64,000 bases of DNA from Pseudomonas morbosilactucae (GCF_023241715.1 NZ_JALQCW010000008.1:1-64000); one strand, 5' to 3'. Shown: positions 1 through 11,066, counted from the first letter of the stretch. Translations and numbers: made by a program. The notes: generated by a model not told the origin, from the sequence alone.

Positions 1-13
1 CGAGCCTTGGTGC

Positions 14-298
14 CTAGAACACCCAACGCTGCTGACGGGGCGCCTCGTTCACAGGCTGAGCCTGGTCGACGGCCATCATGTGCATGGGTTGGGATTCGGC
101 CAGACGACTGCTCACCGAACTGAAATGGGTCTGGGTGGCGTGCTGCACCGGAGTGCGCTCCACCAGTTGCTGGCCGTGCTGCCAGCGTTCGAACTGCTGA
201 CCGCCAATCAGCGTCACCAACAGCGCCAGGCTGGCAAACAGCCCTTGCTGCACATGCAGTGGGGAAATACGCAATTGGGCAAGACGTTGGCGATTCAT
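14..298 (-). CDS. Small single-pass membrane protein, function unknown
   Basis: A 94-residue protein with a basic N-terminus, one hydrophobic segment at about residues 19-34 and a polar, Gln-rich remainder. The topology suggests a short cytoplasmic tail and a periplasmic C-terminal domain. The start is supported by GGGAGGAG seven bases upstream. I recognise no domain. It is divergent from algB and separated from it by 440 bases. The real gene call rests on the good ribosome binding site and the membrane-protein composition; the function is unknown. Confidence 0.6.
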   Translation of the reverse strand: MNRQRLAQLRISPLHVQQGLFASLALLVTLIGGQQFERWQHGQQLVERTPVQHATQTHFSSVSSRLAESQPMHMMAVDQAQPVNEAPRQQRWVF

Positions 299-738
299 CC
301 TGGAGCTCCTCCCACACTGGTGGTGATGTTGTTATGGAAGCCGGTGAAAGCGCTCCTCGATAACAGGGTTATTGCAGCCTGCATGCCAGCTTCAAAAGAA
401 GATAAATACTCAATAAAATCAATAACTTAATATCTATCGACAGACATGCCCGAGACGCATCCTGCACGATGGCCCCTGGTTGACCGTGCGAAATGCACGA
501 TCAGGCCCGCTGCGAATGAGCAAAACTTAAACAAAGGGAACTTTGCCGAGGCCTCGACGGCCTGATCCACACGCGAGGTCCCAAGGGCTTCTGGGCGAAA
601 CCCTAAAAATTTCAAACAATTGGCTATTTCGGGCGCAGATACCCAACCGGCGCCCCGGCGAATCAATCAGAATTAACATTGCAACTTGCCCGATTTTTCC
701 GGGACTAAAGAAGACTATTCATTAAAGGAGCCTGGGAC
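299..738. other. Intergenic region upstream of algB
   Basis: A 440-base gap between two divergent genes. It holds an AT-rich stretch around 395-435 and the algB ribosome binding site AAAGGAG just before 739. The short reading frames in it lack ribosome binding sites and family resemblance. It presumably carries the algB promoter, but I could not fix a -35/-10 pair with confidence. Confidence 0.5.
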
Positions 739-2084
<1,346 letters not shown>

Positions 2085-2094
2085 GCGCCCCCCG

Positions 2095-3879
2095 ATGAAA
2101 CTGGCGATGAAGCTGCGCACGCGACTGTTTTTAAGCATCTCGGCGCTGATCACCGTGGCCCTGCTCGGGCTGTCGCTGGGGCTGGTCAGCGTGATGCAGA
2201 TGGCCAAGACCCAGGAGTCGCTGATCCGCGACAACTTCATCACCCTGGACCTGGGTCTCAAGCTGCGCCAGTCCCTGGGCGACCACCTGATCATCATGCT
2301 CAGCGACACCCACGACCCCAGGGCCCTGGACGCCTCCAAACAGCACTACCTGCAGTTGCTGGACCAAGGCCTGGCCCATGAACAGCAAAGCCGGGTGGAC
2401 AGTGGCTTCCAGAAGGCCCGCAGTGACTACCTGGAATTCATCGACGCCTTCGAACGCAGTGTCGAGTCCAACGACAGCCGCACCAAGGACGAGCTGACCG
2501 CACGCTTCAACACCCTGCGCAGCGGCCTGATCAATGAGCACAAGCAGGCCCTGGACAACATCAATGAGCTGGAGCGCCAGGCCCACGAGCGTGCGTTGTT
2601 GGTGGCGGGGGTACTAGGGCTGGTGGGCGTGGCGGTGCTGATCATCGGCTTTATCACCGCTCACGGCATTGCCCGACGCTTCGGCGCGCCCATCGAGGCC
2701 CTGGCCAAGGCGGCGGATAACATCGGCCAAGGCAACTTCGAAGTGACCCTGCCTATTTCCTCGGCAGCGGAAATGAACCTGCTGACGCGCCGCTTCGGAA
2801 TCATGGCCGAAGCCCTGCGCCAACATCAGGCCACCAATGTCGATGAGCTGCTGGCCGGCCAACAACGCTTGCAAGCGGTGCTCGACAGCATCGACGACGG
2901 CTTGCTGATGATCGACCGCCAGGGCCGCCTGGAGCACCTCAACCCCGTAGCCCAACGCCAGTTGGGTTGGGACGAGGATCGCCTGGGCCAGGGCCTGGGC
3001 AGCGCCCTGCAACGCCCTGAGCTGGATGAACAACTGCAAATGGTGCTGCGCGGCGGCGGCCTGGAGCGGGTCCCGGAGGACCTGAGTATCGAGGTCGACG
3101 GCGAATCACGCCTGCTGACTTATAGCCTGACCCCAGTCAGCCACACCCAGGGCCATATTCTCGGCGCGGTGATGGTGCTGCACGATGTCACCGAGCAGCG
3201 GGCCTTCGAACGGGTGCGCAGCGAATTCGTGCTGCGGGCCTCCCACGAGTTGCGTACCCCCGTCACGGGCATGCACATGGCCTTCGGGCTGTTGCAAGAG
3301 CGCCTGCACTTTTCCGAGGAGTCCCGCGAGGCCGACCTGCTCAATACGGTCAATGAAGAGATGCAACGCCTGATGCAGCTGATCAACGACCTGCTGAACT
3401 TCTCTCGCTATCAGAACGGCCTGCAAAAACTCACGCTGGCCCCCTGTGACCTCGAGGACCTGCTGCAACAAGCCCGTGATCGCTTCAGCGAGCAAGCCCG
3501 TGAGCAGGACATCGAGTTGCTGATGGACCTGCAAACACCGCTGCCACGCCTGCACGCCGACCAGCCCCAGTTGGAACGGGTGCTGGACAACCTGATCGAC
3601 AATGCCCTGCGCCATACCCCCCGGGGCGGGCAGATCCAGCTGCAGGCACGGCGTCACGGAGAACGGGTAATCGTCAGCGTCGAAGACAACGGTGAAGGCA
3701 TCGCCTATGGCCAGCAAGGGCGGATTTTCGAACCCTTTGTCCAGGTCGGACGCAAGAAGGGCGGCGCGGGGTTGGGCTTGGCCTTGTGCAAGGAGATTGT
3801 GCAATTGCACGGCGGGCGCATGGGGGTCTATTCGCGGCCTGGGCAAGGCACCCAGTTCTACCTGGCCCTGCCGCTTTAG
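2095..3879 (+). CDS. kinB: KinB, sensor histidine kinase of the AlgB system
   Basis: Inner-membrane sensor kinase/phosphatase acting on AlgB. Order of parts: transmembrane segment at about 12-34, periplasmic helical region to about 165, second transmembrane segment at about 168-190, HAMP to about 245, PAS at about 255-370 (VLDSIDDGLLMIDRQGRLEHLNP), HisKA with SHELRTP and phospho-accepting His384, then an HATPase domain with N box (DNLIDNALRH), DNGEGI and GGAGLGLALCKEI. Length 594 residues agrees with P. aeruginosa KinB (595 residues, His385). Start at 2095 gives the family N-terminus; an ATG at 2107 is the alternative. It sits 10 bases behind algB and is surely cotranscribed with it. Intact, unlike its partner. 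Confidence 0.95.
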   Translation: MKLAMKLRTRLFLSISALITVALLGLSLGLVSVMQMAKTQESLIRDNFITLDLGLKLRQSLGDHLIIMLSDTHDPRALDASKQHYLQLLDQGLAHEQQSRVDSGFQKARSDYLEFIDAFERSVESNDSRTKDELTARFNTLRSGLINEHKQALDNINELERQAHERALLVAGVLGLVGVAVLIIGFITAHGIARRFGAPIEALAKAADNIGQGNFEVTLPISSAAEMNLLTRRFGIMAEALRQHQATNVDELLAGQQRLQAVLDSIDDGLLMIDRQGRLEHLNPVAQRQLGWDEDRLGQGLGSALQRPELDEQLQMVLRGGGLERVPEDLSIEVDGESRLLTYSLTPVSHTQGHILGAVMVLHDVTEQRAFERVRSEFVLRASHELRTPVTGMHMAFGLLQERLHFSEESREADLLNTVNEEMQRLMQLINDLLNFSRYQNGLQKLTLAPCDLEDLLQQARDRFSEQAREQDIELLMDLQTPLPRLHADQPQLERVLDNLIDNALRHTPRGGQIQLQARRHGERVIVSVEDNGEGIAYGQQGRIFEPFVQVGRKKGGAGLGLALCKEIVQLHGGRMGVYSRPGQGTQFYLALPL

Positions 3880-3888
3880 GGCGGGTGC

Positions 3889-5508
3889 TCAGGCTTCGTC
3901 GTCGATGCGCCGGGGCGCCAGTCTTCGCCCACGGGTAATCAACTCGATGAACTGCACGGCGCTCAGGGCATGGGCAAACAACCAACCCTGGCCGTAACTC
4001 ACGCCTTCGCTGCTCAACAGCAGAGCCTGGTCCTCGTACTCGATACCCTCAGCAATCACCTTGAGCTGCAGGGCATGGGCCATGCGGATAATATGCGGCG
4101 CCACGCCACTGCTGGCTGCATCGTGCCCCAGGGCGTCGATAAACGCCTTGTCGATCTTCAGGCAATCCACCGGCAGGCTTTGCAGGTAAGCCAGGCTGCA
4201 ATAACCGGTGCCGAAATCATCGATCAGCACCTGATGCCCCAAGTCCCTCAGGGCCTGCAAGTTGTCGCGGGCCACCACCACGTCGATCAGCCCACGCTCG
4301 GTCACCTCAAAGGCGATCTGCCGTGCCGCCACCTTGTGCAGGGCCAGCAGGCGGGTCATGACCAGGCCGATGCGCGGCACCATGACATCGCAGGCGGCCA
4401 GGTTGACCGAGATGTACAACTGCGGATTGGCCCGCAGCAGATGCCCCAGTTGCTCCAGCAAACGCTGCAGGACGAAATCGGTGATCTGGCGGATCTGCCC
4501 AGTGTTCTCGGCCAGGGGAATGAACAGGTCGGGGCTGGTCAGGGTGCCGTCCGGCCGCCGCCAGCGCAGCAGGGCCTCGGCGCCGACGCAGTGACGGCTG
4601 CTGAGGTCGAAGATCGGCTGATACAGGACCTGCAATTCGCCGCGACGCACCGCCCCCTGCAACTCTGCGCCCAATGACTGGCGCTGGCGCACCAACTGAT
4701 ACACCAGCCCGCCGATAAACAGCGACAACACCAGGCTCACCGGCAACAGCCACCACCAGTCATCAAGCATTTCCGCTTGCAGGCTGGCGCGCGGGGTAAT
4801 TAGCACCAGTTGGTACTCCGGGGTGCGAGTGGGCATCCGGTAGATCAACTGGGTCGGGGTCAATTGCAGGGCTTCGTGGTCGTTTCGCGGCCAGGCATCA
4901 GCCGGTGGCCAGGCCTGGGCCAGCCCCAGCACCGGGATGGCCCGGGTGCCGTGGTCGAGTACCACCATCAAGCTGCTACCCGCCGGCAGGTCCACCATGT
5001 CAGTCAAATGGCCGCGGGAGGTGGCGACGCGAAAGTTGCCGCGCCCGAGCATCAAGGCCGCCAGGTTTTCGTTGGGCTGGGTGGAGGTGTTGAGCCAGTA
5101 ACTGTAGGTTGGCCCGCGAATATCCGGGGCTCGCGCCGCCGCCAGGCTGTCCTGGCGCGGCCAGTTGGAACAGGCCTGGGTGGCATCGATATAGGCGGCT
5201 TCGTAAATGAAGCGATAGCTGAAACTGACCTGTTGCAGGGCCGCCACCATCTCGCCACTGCATTCTCGCAGCGGCTGGCGCTCCAGCTCGTCCAAGCCTT
5301 CACGCAGTTGGCCGAACAGCTGCTCAAGGCGTTCGAGGAAGCGCTGCCCCTGGGCATTCATTTGCTGGCTTTCGCGCTGGCGCGCCTGATGCATCGCCAG
5401 CCCTCCACTGCCGACCACCAGCAAGCCCGCACTCAGCACAGCCGCAAGCGTCGCCAATAACCAGGGGCGATGGAACCAAGTGCGCGAGGGCTCGCGAGCG
5501 GCGGGCAT
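3889..5508 (-). CDS. CSS-motif EAL-domain cyclic-di-GMP phosphodiesterase
   Basis: Membrane-bound enzyme expected to hydrolyse c-di-GMP to pGpG. It has two transmembrane segments (about 17-38 and 251-271) that enclose a periplasmic domain with Cys83 (ECSGEM) and Cys113 (QACSNW), the spacing and context of the CSS-motif family. The cytoplasmic EAL domain at about 285-530 keeps EALLRW (Glu311), DDFGTGYCSLAYL, KIDKAFID, AEGIE and the loop near QGW, so catalysis looks intact. There is no GGDEF domain. In E. coli, CSS-EAL enzymes such as PdeC are restrained or released by DsbA/DsbB-dependent disulfide formation (family knowledge). It is co-directional with ampDh2 (76-base gap) and further upstream dgcP and dsbA. 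It converges on kinB with a 9-base gap. Confidence 0.92.
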   Translation of the reverse strand: MPAAREPSRTWFHRPWLLATLAAVLSAGLLVVGSGGLAMHQARQRESQQMNAQGQRFLERLEQLFGQLREGLDELERQPLRECSGEMVAALQQVSFSYRFIYEAAYIDATQACSNWPRQDSLAAARAPDIRGPTYSYWLNTSTQPNENLAALMLGRGNFRVATSRGHLTDMVDLPAGSSLMVVLDHGTRAIPVLGLAQAWPPADAWPRNDHEALQLTPTQLIYRMPTRTPEYQLVLITPRASLQAEMLDDWWWLLPVSLVLSLFIGGLVYQLVRQRQSLGAELQGAVRRGELQVLYQPIFDLSSRHCVGAEALLRWRRPDGTLTSPDLFIPLAENTGQIRQITDFVLQRLLEQLGHLLRANPQLYISVNLAACDVMVPRIGLVMTRLLALHKVAARQIAFEVTERGLIDVVVARDNLQALRDLGHQVLIDDFGTGYCSLAYLQSLPVDCLKIDKAFIDALGHDAASSGVAPHIIRMAHALQLKVIAEGIEYEDQALLLSSEGVSYGQGWLFAHALSAVQFIELITRGRRLAPRRIDDEA

Positions 5509-5584
5509 TATTGGACATCCGAAGGATTACCAATCAGTTATAGCTGCTGATGAAGAAAGCGCGCAGACCGTCGGGCGGGCGTCA

Positions 5585-6364
5585 TTATTTTGTCTGGTTG
5601 AGCACCTGCAAAATAGCCGCGCTTTCAGCGTCCGGGGTGCCGTCGAAACGTGCCGGACGATAGTGCATCTGGAAGGCCGCTAGCACGTGGCGAGTCGCTA
5701 CATCCCACTCACCGGTCTGCGGCGTGCCATAACCCAGGTGCGCCAGCTGTTGCTGGAACCAACTGATACTCGGCAACTGGTTCGCGTAGAGCGCCTGCTG
5801 GGCGGCCACTGCCTGGGCATTGGGCCACTGGCCAAGGCCCGCTTCCGCCAGGCGCTTCCAGGGGAACAGCGGGCCCGGATCGAGCTTGCGCAACGGTGCA
5901 ATATCGCTGTGGCCGATGATGTGCTGCGGCGAGATGCGGTTGCGCTGGCTGATGTCTTTGAGCAGCACGATCAGGTTCTGGATCTGCGCTTCGCTGTAGG
6001 GGTACCAGAGGCGCCCGGTGGGCGTGTCGCGGAACCCCGGGTTGACGATCTCGATCCCGATGGAGCTGGAGTTGAGCCAGGTACGGCCCTGCCACTCGCT
6101 TTCGCCGGCGTGCCAGGCGCGGTAGTTCTCGTCCACCAGTTTGTAGACGGTCGCGGCCTTGTCATCGCCGATCAGGTAATGGCTACTGACCTGGCCATGG
6201 GTCAGCAAGGCCAGGGAGCGTTCCAGGGACGCGGAGGTGTAGTGCACCACGATGAATTGCGCGCGGTTGTCGAAGTTGACCGAGGGGTGGCTGGTGTCGA
6301 TCCGCGGGCCGCTGGCGCAACCGGCGAGAGCTAAAAGGGAGAAGGCGAGAGCAAGAAGTTTCAT
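5585..6364 (-). CDS. ampDh2: AmpDh2-type N-acetylmuramoyl-L-alanine amidase lipoprotein
   Basis: Zinc amidase cleaving the MurNAc to L-Ala bond in peptidoglycan or its fragments. Signal peptide with lipobox LAGC at about residues 13-16 indicates an outer-membrane or periplasmic lipoprotein, unlike cytosolic AmpD. The Amidase_2 domain shows FIVVHYTSAS with the first zinc His, GIEIVNPG, and GHSDIAPLRKLDPGPLFPW with the second His and the Asp ligand. A C-terminal peptidoglycan-binding-like helical domain covers about 190-255. Length 259 residues matches P. aeruginosa AmpDh2, which also neighbours kinB. Start at 6364 gives a proper signal peptide. Probable role in wall turnover and indirectly in AmpR/AmpC control. 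Confidence 0.92.
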   Translation of the reverse strand: MKLLALAFSLLALAGCASGPRIDTSHPSVNFDNRAQFIVVHYTSASLERSLALLTHGQVSSHYLIGDDKAATVYKLVDENYRAWHAGESEWQGRTWLNSSSIGIEIVNPGFRDTPTGRLWYPYSEAQIQNLIVLLKDISQRNRISPQHIIGHSDIAPLRKLDPGPLFPWKRLAEAGLGQWPNAQAVAAQQALYANQLPSISWFQQQLAHLGYGTPQTGEWDVATRHVLAAFQMHYRPARFDGTPDAESAAILQVLNQTK

Positions 6365-6467
6365 GGCAAGGGGCAGTACGCTGAAGACAGTAATGCAACA
6401 GTGTAACGGAATGCCCCCAGCCGAACCGGCAAAAGCGCGGCTTGATACAAAATTCGCTGGCTGCCCG

Positions 6468-8699
6468 TCAGCCCAATTCCACCCGGTTACGGCCGGCGTC
6501 TTTGGCCCGATACAACGCCTGATCGGCTCTTTTGATCACCAGATCGCCCCGTTCTCCCGGCTTGAAGGCGCTCACGCCAATGGACACGGTGATCGTCACA
6601 CGCTCGCCCTTGAAGTGAAACGGACAGGCTTCAATGGCCGCTCGCAAGGCTTCCAGCAACCGGCTGCCCACCGGCCAGGGCGTGTTGGGCATCAGCAGCA
6701 CAAACTCTTCGCCACCGAACCGGGCAATGAAATCGCTGCCCCGCAGCCGTTTGCGCAACACGCTGGCGATGATCTTCAGCACCTTGTCGCCGGCCAGGTG
6801 GCCATAGTTGTCGTTGATGCGCTTGAAGTGGTCCAAGTCCAGCATCGCCAGCAACAGCGTATTGCCGTGCTGCTGCCACTGGCTGACTTCGTGCTCCAGG
6901 CGTTCGCTCCAAGCGGCGCGATTGGGCAAGCCGGTGAGGGGGTCGATCAGGGCTTTCTGCCGCTGTTCTTCCAGGTGCTCACGGTAACCCTGGGCCTCCT
7001 GCTCCATGCTTGAGACCCGCTCCGCCAGGCTTTGCAAGCGTGTGGCGACTTCTCGCTCACGCTCGTCGCGCTGCTTCTGGTGCTGGTCCATGGTGCCTAG
7101 CAGCCCTTCCAGATGACTCTCCAGCACCTGCTTGAGGTCATCCAGGTCGGCGGCTTCCTGGACGCTGCTTTGCAGGCCATCGACCTGCTCGCGAATCTGG
7201 TTGTCCATGGCTCGGGCGGCGGAATGGCTTTCGGCATGCCCTTCGCTGGCGGCCTGCAGATTGTTCTGGAAAGACTCCAGGCGCTCATTGAGCTGCTTGA
7301 GGTAAGTCTCGAATTCATGCTGGCCACTGTCGGTGATCGCCAGCATCAGCACGGCCAGGTCATCGAGGATCGGCAGCAGTTCGTACCAATTCAGGCCGTG
7401 CTCCAGGCGATCGCGCATGGCTTCCGCCTGGGGCCGATGGCGTTCGGGCAGGCTCAGGTCATCCAAGAGCCCCAGCAAGGTGCTTTCGATGTGCTTGGCC
7501 ACCGAGCTGTAGGACGGTTCTGGCGAGTCCGGCAGGGCGTAGAGCACGTCCTCTTCAGGCTGTTCAGGGTCGATCGCCGCCAGGGCTTCGGCCATGACCG
7601 CCGGCAGGGGCAGGCTGTCGAGCAGCGCCACGGACGGCGTACTGCCCTCGGTCGCCGGTGAAGGCGGGAGCAGTTCGTCAGGATTGAGCAACGCTTCCGG
7701 TGTCGGCTCCGGGGAGGCCACGGCAACAGGTGCGGGCGGCTCGGCTGGCGGGCTTTGCGCTTGATCGGCCTCGACAACAGACGCTACCACCACGGGTTCG
7801 GGCTGCAGCACCGGAGGTACAAAGGCCGTGACCTGCGCCGCCGGCGGTGCTTCCGCAAGCGGTTCGGGGGCTGTCGAGCAGGGCGGCGCGGGCGTAGGTT
7901 CTGGTTCTGGCTCTGGCTCTGGCTCTGGGTCGAGCTCAGGCAATGCCTCGATGCCGGGCTGGATCGGAGTTGTAGCCGGCAGTGGGTCCATGACCGACGG
8001 TACCGGTGTCACCGAGGCCGGTTTGGCAGGCACCGAATCGGGCGGCGGATCAAACGCAGGCATCACATCGTCGGCGTCTTCATCGTCATCCGGCGATGCT
8101 GATGGCGATGGCTTTGCTGCGGGGGTCGAGATCGACGCCGGGGTTTCGCTGACAGCGTCTTGCGAATCTGCCTCACGGGCGCCGAACAAGCGCTGGAGGA
8201 ACCCGGGGCGGTTCGTCTCCTCCTCAGGATTGTCCAGCACGCTCAGGGCCTGACCCTGCAAGCCACTGAGCTCGCCCAGAAGCAGGGGAATCTCTCGAGC
8301 CTGGCCGACCCGACTGTCCAATTGCTTGGCGAACTTCTTCAGCGGGCGGCTGACTTCCCGGGGCAGTGGCAAAGCCTGAAGCTGAGTGACCAGGGCCGTC
8401 AGGGCGCTGCTCATCTGATTCATTCGGGTTTCGCGGCGCTGCTCGGAGTCGAGCACGGCTTTTTCCAGGCGCGGCAACAAGGCTGCCAGGCCCGCATCCA
8501 TGTCGTCGCTACGCACCACGTCGCGCATTTCCTTCATGCACTGGTCGACGGCGCGGTCAGTCCCTTCTGCCGCCAGGGTGCTGCGCACCAAGCCACGGCG
8601 CAGCAAGTCGAGGCGGGCATCCCAACGACGCTCGAGCTTTTCCTGTTGTTCGATGCTTTTAAGGTATTTCTCTTTCCAGCGCTGGGCGTCGTCGCTCAT
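6468..8699 (-). CDS. dgcP: DgcP, diguanylate cyclase with proline-rich linker and coiled coil
   Basis: Makes c-di-GMP from two GTP. N-terminal helical region (1-165), a long Pro/Ala/Glu-rich disordered linker (about 175-385) with a Pro-Glu dipeptide run, helical region with coiled coil (about 450-590), then a GGDEF domain. The active site is GGEEF at about 662-666, and the RGSD I-site lies five residues before it, so product inhibition is likely. No membrane segment is visible. The P. aeruginosa orthologue (PA5487, same position between ampDh2 and dsbA) is reported as a polar protein dependent on FimV (from memory). Its ATG overlaps the stop of the EEP gene by four bases, so translation is probably coupled. 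The linker is encoded partly by a hexanucleotide repeat near 7897-7926. Confidence 0.93.
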   Translation of the reverse strand: MSDDAQRWKEKYLKSIEQQEKLERRWDARLDLLRRGLVRSTLAAEGTDRAVDQCMKEMRDVVRSDDMDAGLAALLPRLEKAVLDSEQRRETRMNQMSSALTALVTQLQALPLPREVSRPLKKFAKQLDSRVGQAREIPLLLGELSGLQGQALSVLDNPEEETNRPGFLQRLFGAREADSQDAVSETPASISTPAAKPSPSASPDDDEDADDVMPAFDPPPDSVPAKPASVTPVPSVMDPLPATTPIQPGIEALPELDPEPEPEPEPEPTPAPPCSTAPEPLAEAPPAAQVTAFVPPVLQPEPVVVASVVEADQAQSPPAEPPAPVAVASPEPTPEALLNPDELLPPSPATEGSTPSVALLDSLPLPAVMAEALAAIDPEQPEEDVLYALPDSPEPSYSSVAKHIESTLLGLLDDLSLPERHRPQAEAMRDRLEHGLNWYELLPILDDLAVLMLAITDSGQHEFETYLKQLNERLESFQNNLQAASEGHAESHSAARAMDNQIREQVDGLQSSVQEAADLDDLKQVLESHLEGLLGTMDQHQKQRDEREREVATRLQSLAERVSSMEQEAQGYREHLEEQRQKALIDPLTGLPNRAAWSERLEHEVSQWQQHGNTLLLAMLDLDHFKRINDNYGHLAGDKVLKIIASVLRKRLRGSDFIARFGGEEFVLLMPNTPWPVGSRLLEALRAAIEACPFHFKGERVTITVSIGVSAFKPGERGDLVIKRADQALYRAKDAGRNRVELG
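7897..7926. repeat. Hexanucleotide repeat coding for Pro-Glu dipeptides inside dgcP
   Basis: Two copies of GGTTCT followed by three copies of GGCTCT on the plus strand, five in all. On the coding strand each unit encodes Glu-Pro, giving a PEPEPEPEP run in the disordered linker. Gains or losses of a unit would keep the reading frame. Confidence 0.85.
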
Positions 8700-9574
8700 T
8701 CATCGGATCCGCGAGGGGCAGTGCTCAACACGGGGAGGGCATCGGCCGTGAGCAAACCCGGCAAACGAATCTCTACCGCGACCGGCAGGTGATCGGAAAT
8801 GGGTTGGGCCAGGACTTCGACACGCTCCAGGGTCAGGCTGGGGCTGAGCAGAATGTGGTCCAGGCAGCGTTGGGGGCGCCAACTGGGAAACGTCGCTTCC
8901 AGTTGTGGCGCAAGCAAACCAAGGTCGCGTAAGGGCGAGTGCTCCAGCAGGTCGCTGGCGTGGGTGTTCATGTCACCCATCAATACCTGATGCCGGTAGC
9001 CGCCGATCAGCTCGCGGATATACGCAAGCTGCCGGGTGCGGGTTCGAGCCCCCAGCGCCAGGTGCATCATCACCACCACCAGTGCTTCAGGGCCTTCGCC
9101 GAAACGCACGAGAATCGCCCCCCGGCCTTTGGGGCCAGGCAGCGGATGATCTTCAATCGCCCAGGGCTTCAAGCGACTGAGCACGCCATTGCTGTGCTGG
9201 CCCAGGCGTCCCAGGTTACGATTGAGTTGTTGATACCAATAGGGGAAGGCACCCAGCTGGGCCAGGTGTTCCACCTGATTGACGTAGCCTGAACGCAGGC
9301 TACCGCCATCGGCTTCCTGCAGGGCCACCAGGTCGAAGTCGCCCAGCAGGTTGCCGATTTTTTGCAGATTGTCGGCACGCCCGGTGTGGGGCAGCAGGTG
9401 CTGCCAACCACGGGTCAGGTAATGACGATAACGCTCGGTGCTGATACCGACCTGGATGTTGAAGCTGAGTAAACGTAAACGGCTATCGGCCGGCAGCCCA
9501 GTCGACGTCAGATGATGCTCGTTGACCTGCGCATCATGCAGGCCAACCAGCCGTTCATTACCCCAGCGCGACAT
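8696..9574 (-). CDS. Endonuclease/exonuclease/phosphatase family protein
   Basis: A 292-residue metal-dependent phosphodiesterase of the EEP superfamily. Visible motifs are LLSFNIQVG near residue 35, ALQEADGGS (metal-binding Glu), GDMNTHASD (catalytic Asp/Asn) and the C-terminal [11 protein letters not shown] (Asp-His). No signal peptide or membrane segment is seen, so it is probably cytosolic. The substrate is not evident. It lies between dsbA (13-base gap) and dgcP (four-base overlap), the same place as PA5488 in P. aeruginosa, so it is probably cotranscribed with both. Confidence 0.88.
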   Translation of the reverse strand: MSRWGNERLVGLHDAQVNEHHLTSTGLPADSRLRLLSFNIQVGISTERYRHYLTRGWQHLLPHTGRADNLQKIGNLLGDFDLVALQEADGGSLRSGYVNQVEHLAQLGAFPYWYQQLNRNLGRLGQHSNGVLSRLKPWAIEDHPLPGPKGRGAILVRFGEGPEALVVVMMHLALGARTRTRQLAYIRELIGGYRHQVLMGDMNTHASDLLEHSPLRDLGLLAPQLEATFPSWRPQRCLDHILLSPSLTLERVEVLAQPISDHLPVAVEIRLPGLLTADALPVLSTAPRGSDE

Positions 9575-9587
9575 GGCGGGGCGCCGC

Positions 9588-10217
9588 TTACTTGGCCGCT
9601 CGCTCTTTGGCGATCAACTGATCGGCCACGCTCAACACGCCTTCAGGACCACCGGCGCTGCCGAGATCGAAGCGGTATTTGCCATTGACAACCATGGTCG
9701 GCACACCAGAGATCTGATAGGCCTGGGCCTTCTTCTTGGCGTCCTCGACTTTGCCTTTGACGGCGAAGGAGTTGTAGGTGCTGAGGAACTTGCCCTTATC
9801 GATGCCTTCACCCGCCAGGAAGTCAGCCATTTCTTCCGGCGTGGCGAGTTTCTTGCCACCGTGGATGGCTTCGAATACCGCCTTGTGGACGTTGTGTTCG
9901 ACGCCCATGGCTTCCAGGGTGATGAACAACTGGCCGTGAACGTTCCAGATACCGCCGAACATCGCCGGAATACGCACGAAGTTCACGTCGGCAGGCAGTT
10001 TTTCAACCCATGGATTGATGGTCGGCTCAAACGCATAGCAATGGGGGCAGCCGTACCAGAACAGCTCGACGACTTCGATCTTGCCAGGCACCGCAACCGG
10101 AACGGCGCTGCTCAACTCAACAAATTGTTTACCGGCTACAAGGGGCTCGTCGGCTTGAGCGGTCACGCCAAACAGGCTGGCGGTGACGAGAGCGGCGCTG
10201 AGGATCAGATTACGCAT
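9588..10217 (-). CDS. dsbA: DsbA, periplasmic thiol:disulfide oxidoreductase
   Basis: Introduces disulfides into exported proteins and is reoxidised by DsbB. Signal peptide at about 1-22 ends at AQA. The thioredoxin fold carries the active-site CPHC in FWYGCPHCYAF, and the cis-proline is in GVPTMVVNG. Length of 209 residues is typical. The start is supported by AGGAG six bases upstream. It heads a tight gene group with the EEP gene and dgcP, so disulfide formation and c-di-GMP synthesis genes are probably on one transcript. Confidence 0.96.
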   Translation of the reverse strand: MRNLILSAALVTASLFGVTAQADEPLVAGKQFVELSSAVPVAVPGKIEVVELFWYGCPHCYAFEPTINPWVEKLPADVNFVRIPAMFGGIWNVHGQLFITLEAMGVEHNVHKAVFEAIHGGKKLATPEEMADFLAGEGIDKGKFLSTYNSFAVKGKVEDAKKKAQAYQISGVPTMVVNGKYRFDLGSAGGPEGVLSVADQLIAKERAAK

Positions 10218-10310
10218 GCTTTACTCCTGAACAATTAGGTCGCCTCGCGCGACCTGGCTTCAGACAGGTCATGGCGGGCTTGAGTTCGCTAGTGTAGCGG
10301 CAGACGCCAT

Positions 10311-10338
10311 AAAAAAGGGCGGCCTGAGCCACCCTTTA
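10311..10338 (-). terminator. Intrinsic terminator after the cytochrome c4 gene
   Basis: On the minus strand a stem of AAGGGTGGC with GCCGCCCTT and a short TCAG loop is followed by six T. It lies between the stop of the c4 gene (10415) and the dsbA start (10217), so the c-type cytochromes and dsbA are probably separate transcription units. Confidence 0.7.
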
Positions 10339-10414
10339 TGTTTGCACCGTCAGATTAATCGACCATTAACATCGCCGCCATCATGCGCCAGCGACGATGC
10401 CGACCAGGCGCGTT

Positions 10415-11020
10415 TTAGTGCAGACCTTGAATGTAGCTGGATACCGCTTCGATGTCCTTGTTGCTCAGCTTCGCCGCGATGCTGCGCATGATCATGGTGT
10501 CGCCATCGTTGGTGCGGTTGCCTTCACGGAAGTCGGTCAACTGCTTGACCACGTACTGCGCGTGCTGGCCACCCAAGTGAGGGAAACCGGCCGCTGCGTT
10601 GCCCGTGCCGTTAGGCGAGTGGCAACCGGTACAGGCCGGCATGCCCTGGTCCAGCTTGCCACCTCGAAACAGCTCTTCACCGCGAGCCACGACCTTGGGA
10701 TCCGCAGCCCCGACGCTGCCTTTCTGGCTGGCGAAGTAGGCGGCGATGTCGGCCATGTCCTGATCACTCAGGTTGGTCAGCAGGCCGGTCATTTCCAATA
10801 CTTGGCGCTTGCCGGACTTGATGTCGTGCAACTGCTTGTTCAGGTAACGCTCACCCTGACCCGCAAGTTTTGGAAAGTTTGGCGCCATGCTATTCCCGTC
10901 AGGGCCGTGGCAGGCGCCACAGACAGCGGCTTTCGCCTGACCGGCAGCAGCATCGCCTGCAGCATGGGCAACACCTGTGATACCCAAGGTCAACAGCAGA
11001 CTCACGATTAATTTGTTCAT
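10415..11020 (-). CDS. cc4: Cytochrome c4, periplasmic di-heme electron carrier
   Basis: Signal peptide at about 1-20 (ends HAAGD), then two class I cytochrome c domains. Heme sites are CGACH (first domain) and CTGCH (second domain); axial methionines fit NSMAPNFPKLAGQ and the region near MIMRSIAAKL. Total 201 residues, normal for c4. In Pseudomonas it passes electrons from the bc1 complex to cbb3 and related oxidases (family knowledge). It follows the small cytochrome gene by 46 bases, in the same direction. Confidence 0.93.
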   Translation of the reverse strand: MNKLIVSLLLTLGITGVAHAAGDAAAGQAKAAVCGACHGPDGNSMAPNFPKLAGQGERYLNKQLHDIKSGKRQVLEMTGLLTNLSDQDMADIAAYFASQKGSVGAADPKVVARGEELFRGGKLDQGMPACTGCHSPNGTGNAAAGFPHLGGQHAQYVVKQLTDFREGNRTNDGDTMIMRSIAAKLSNKDIEAVSSYIQGLH

Positions 11021-11066
11021 CAGCTAATCCAACTACGGCTAAGGGTTAAAGAGTTATGGACCGGGA

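Noticed and set aside
427-666. 79-residue minus-strand reading frame in the algB upstream region
   Set aside because: No ribosome binding site, no family resemblance and basic, low-complexity composition; it is probably chance.
3970-4677. Long plus-strand reading frame across the EAL gene
   Set aside because: Antisense shadow: high-GC third positions of the real gene keep the opposite strand free of stops, and the composition is Gln/His-rich as in such shadows.
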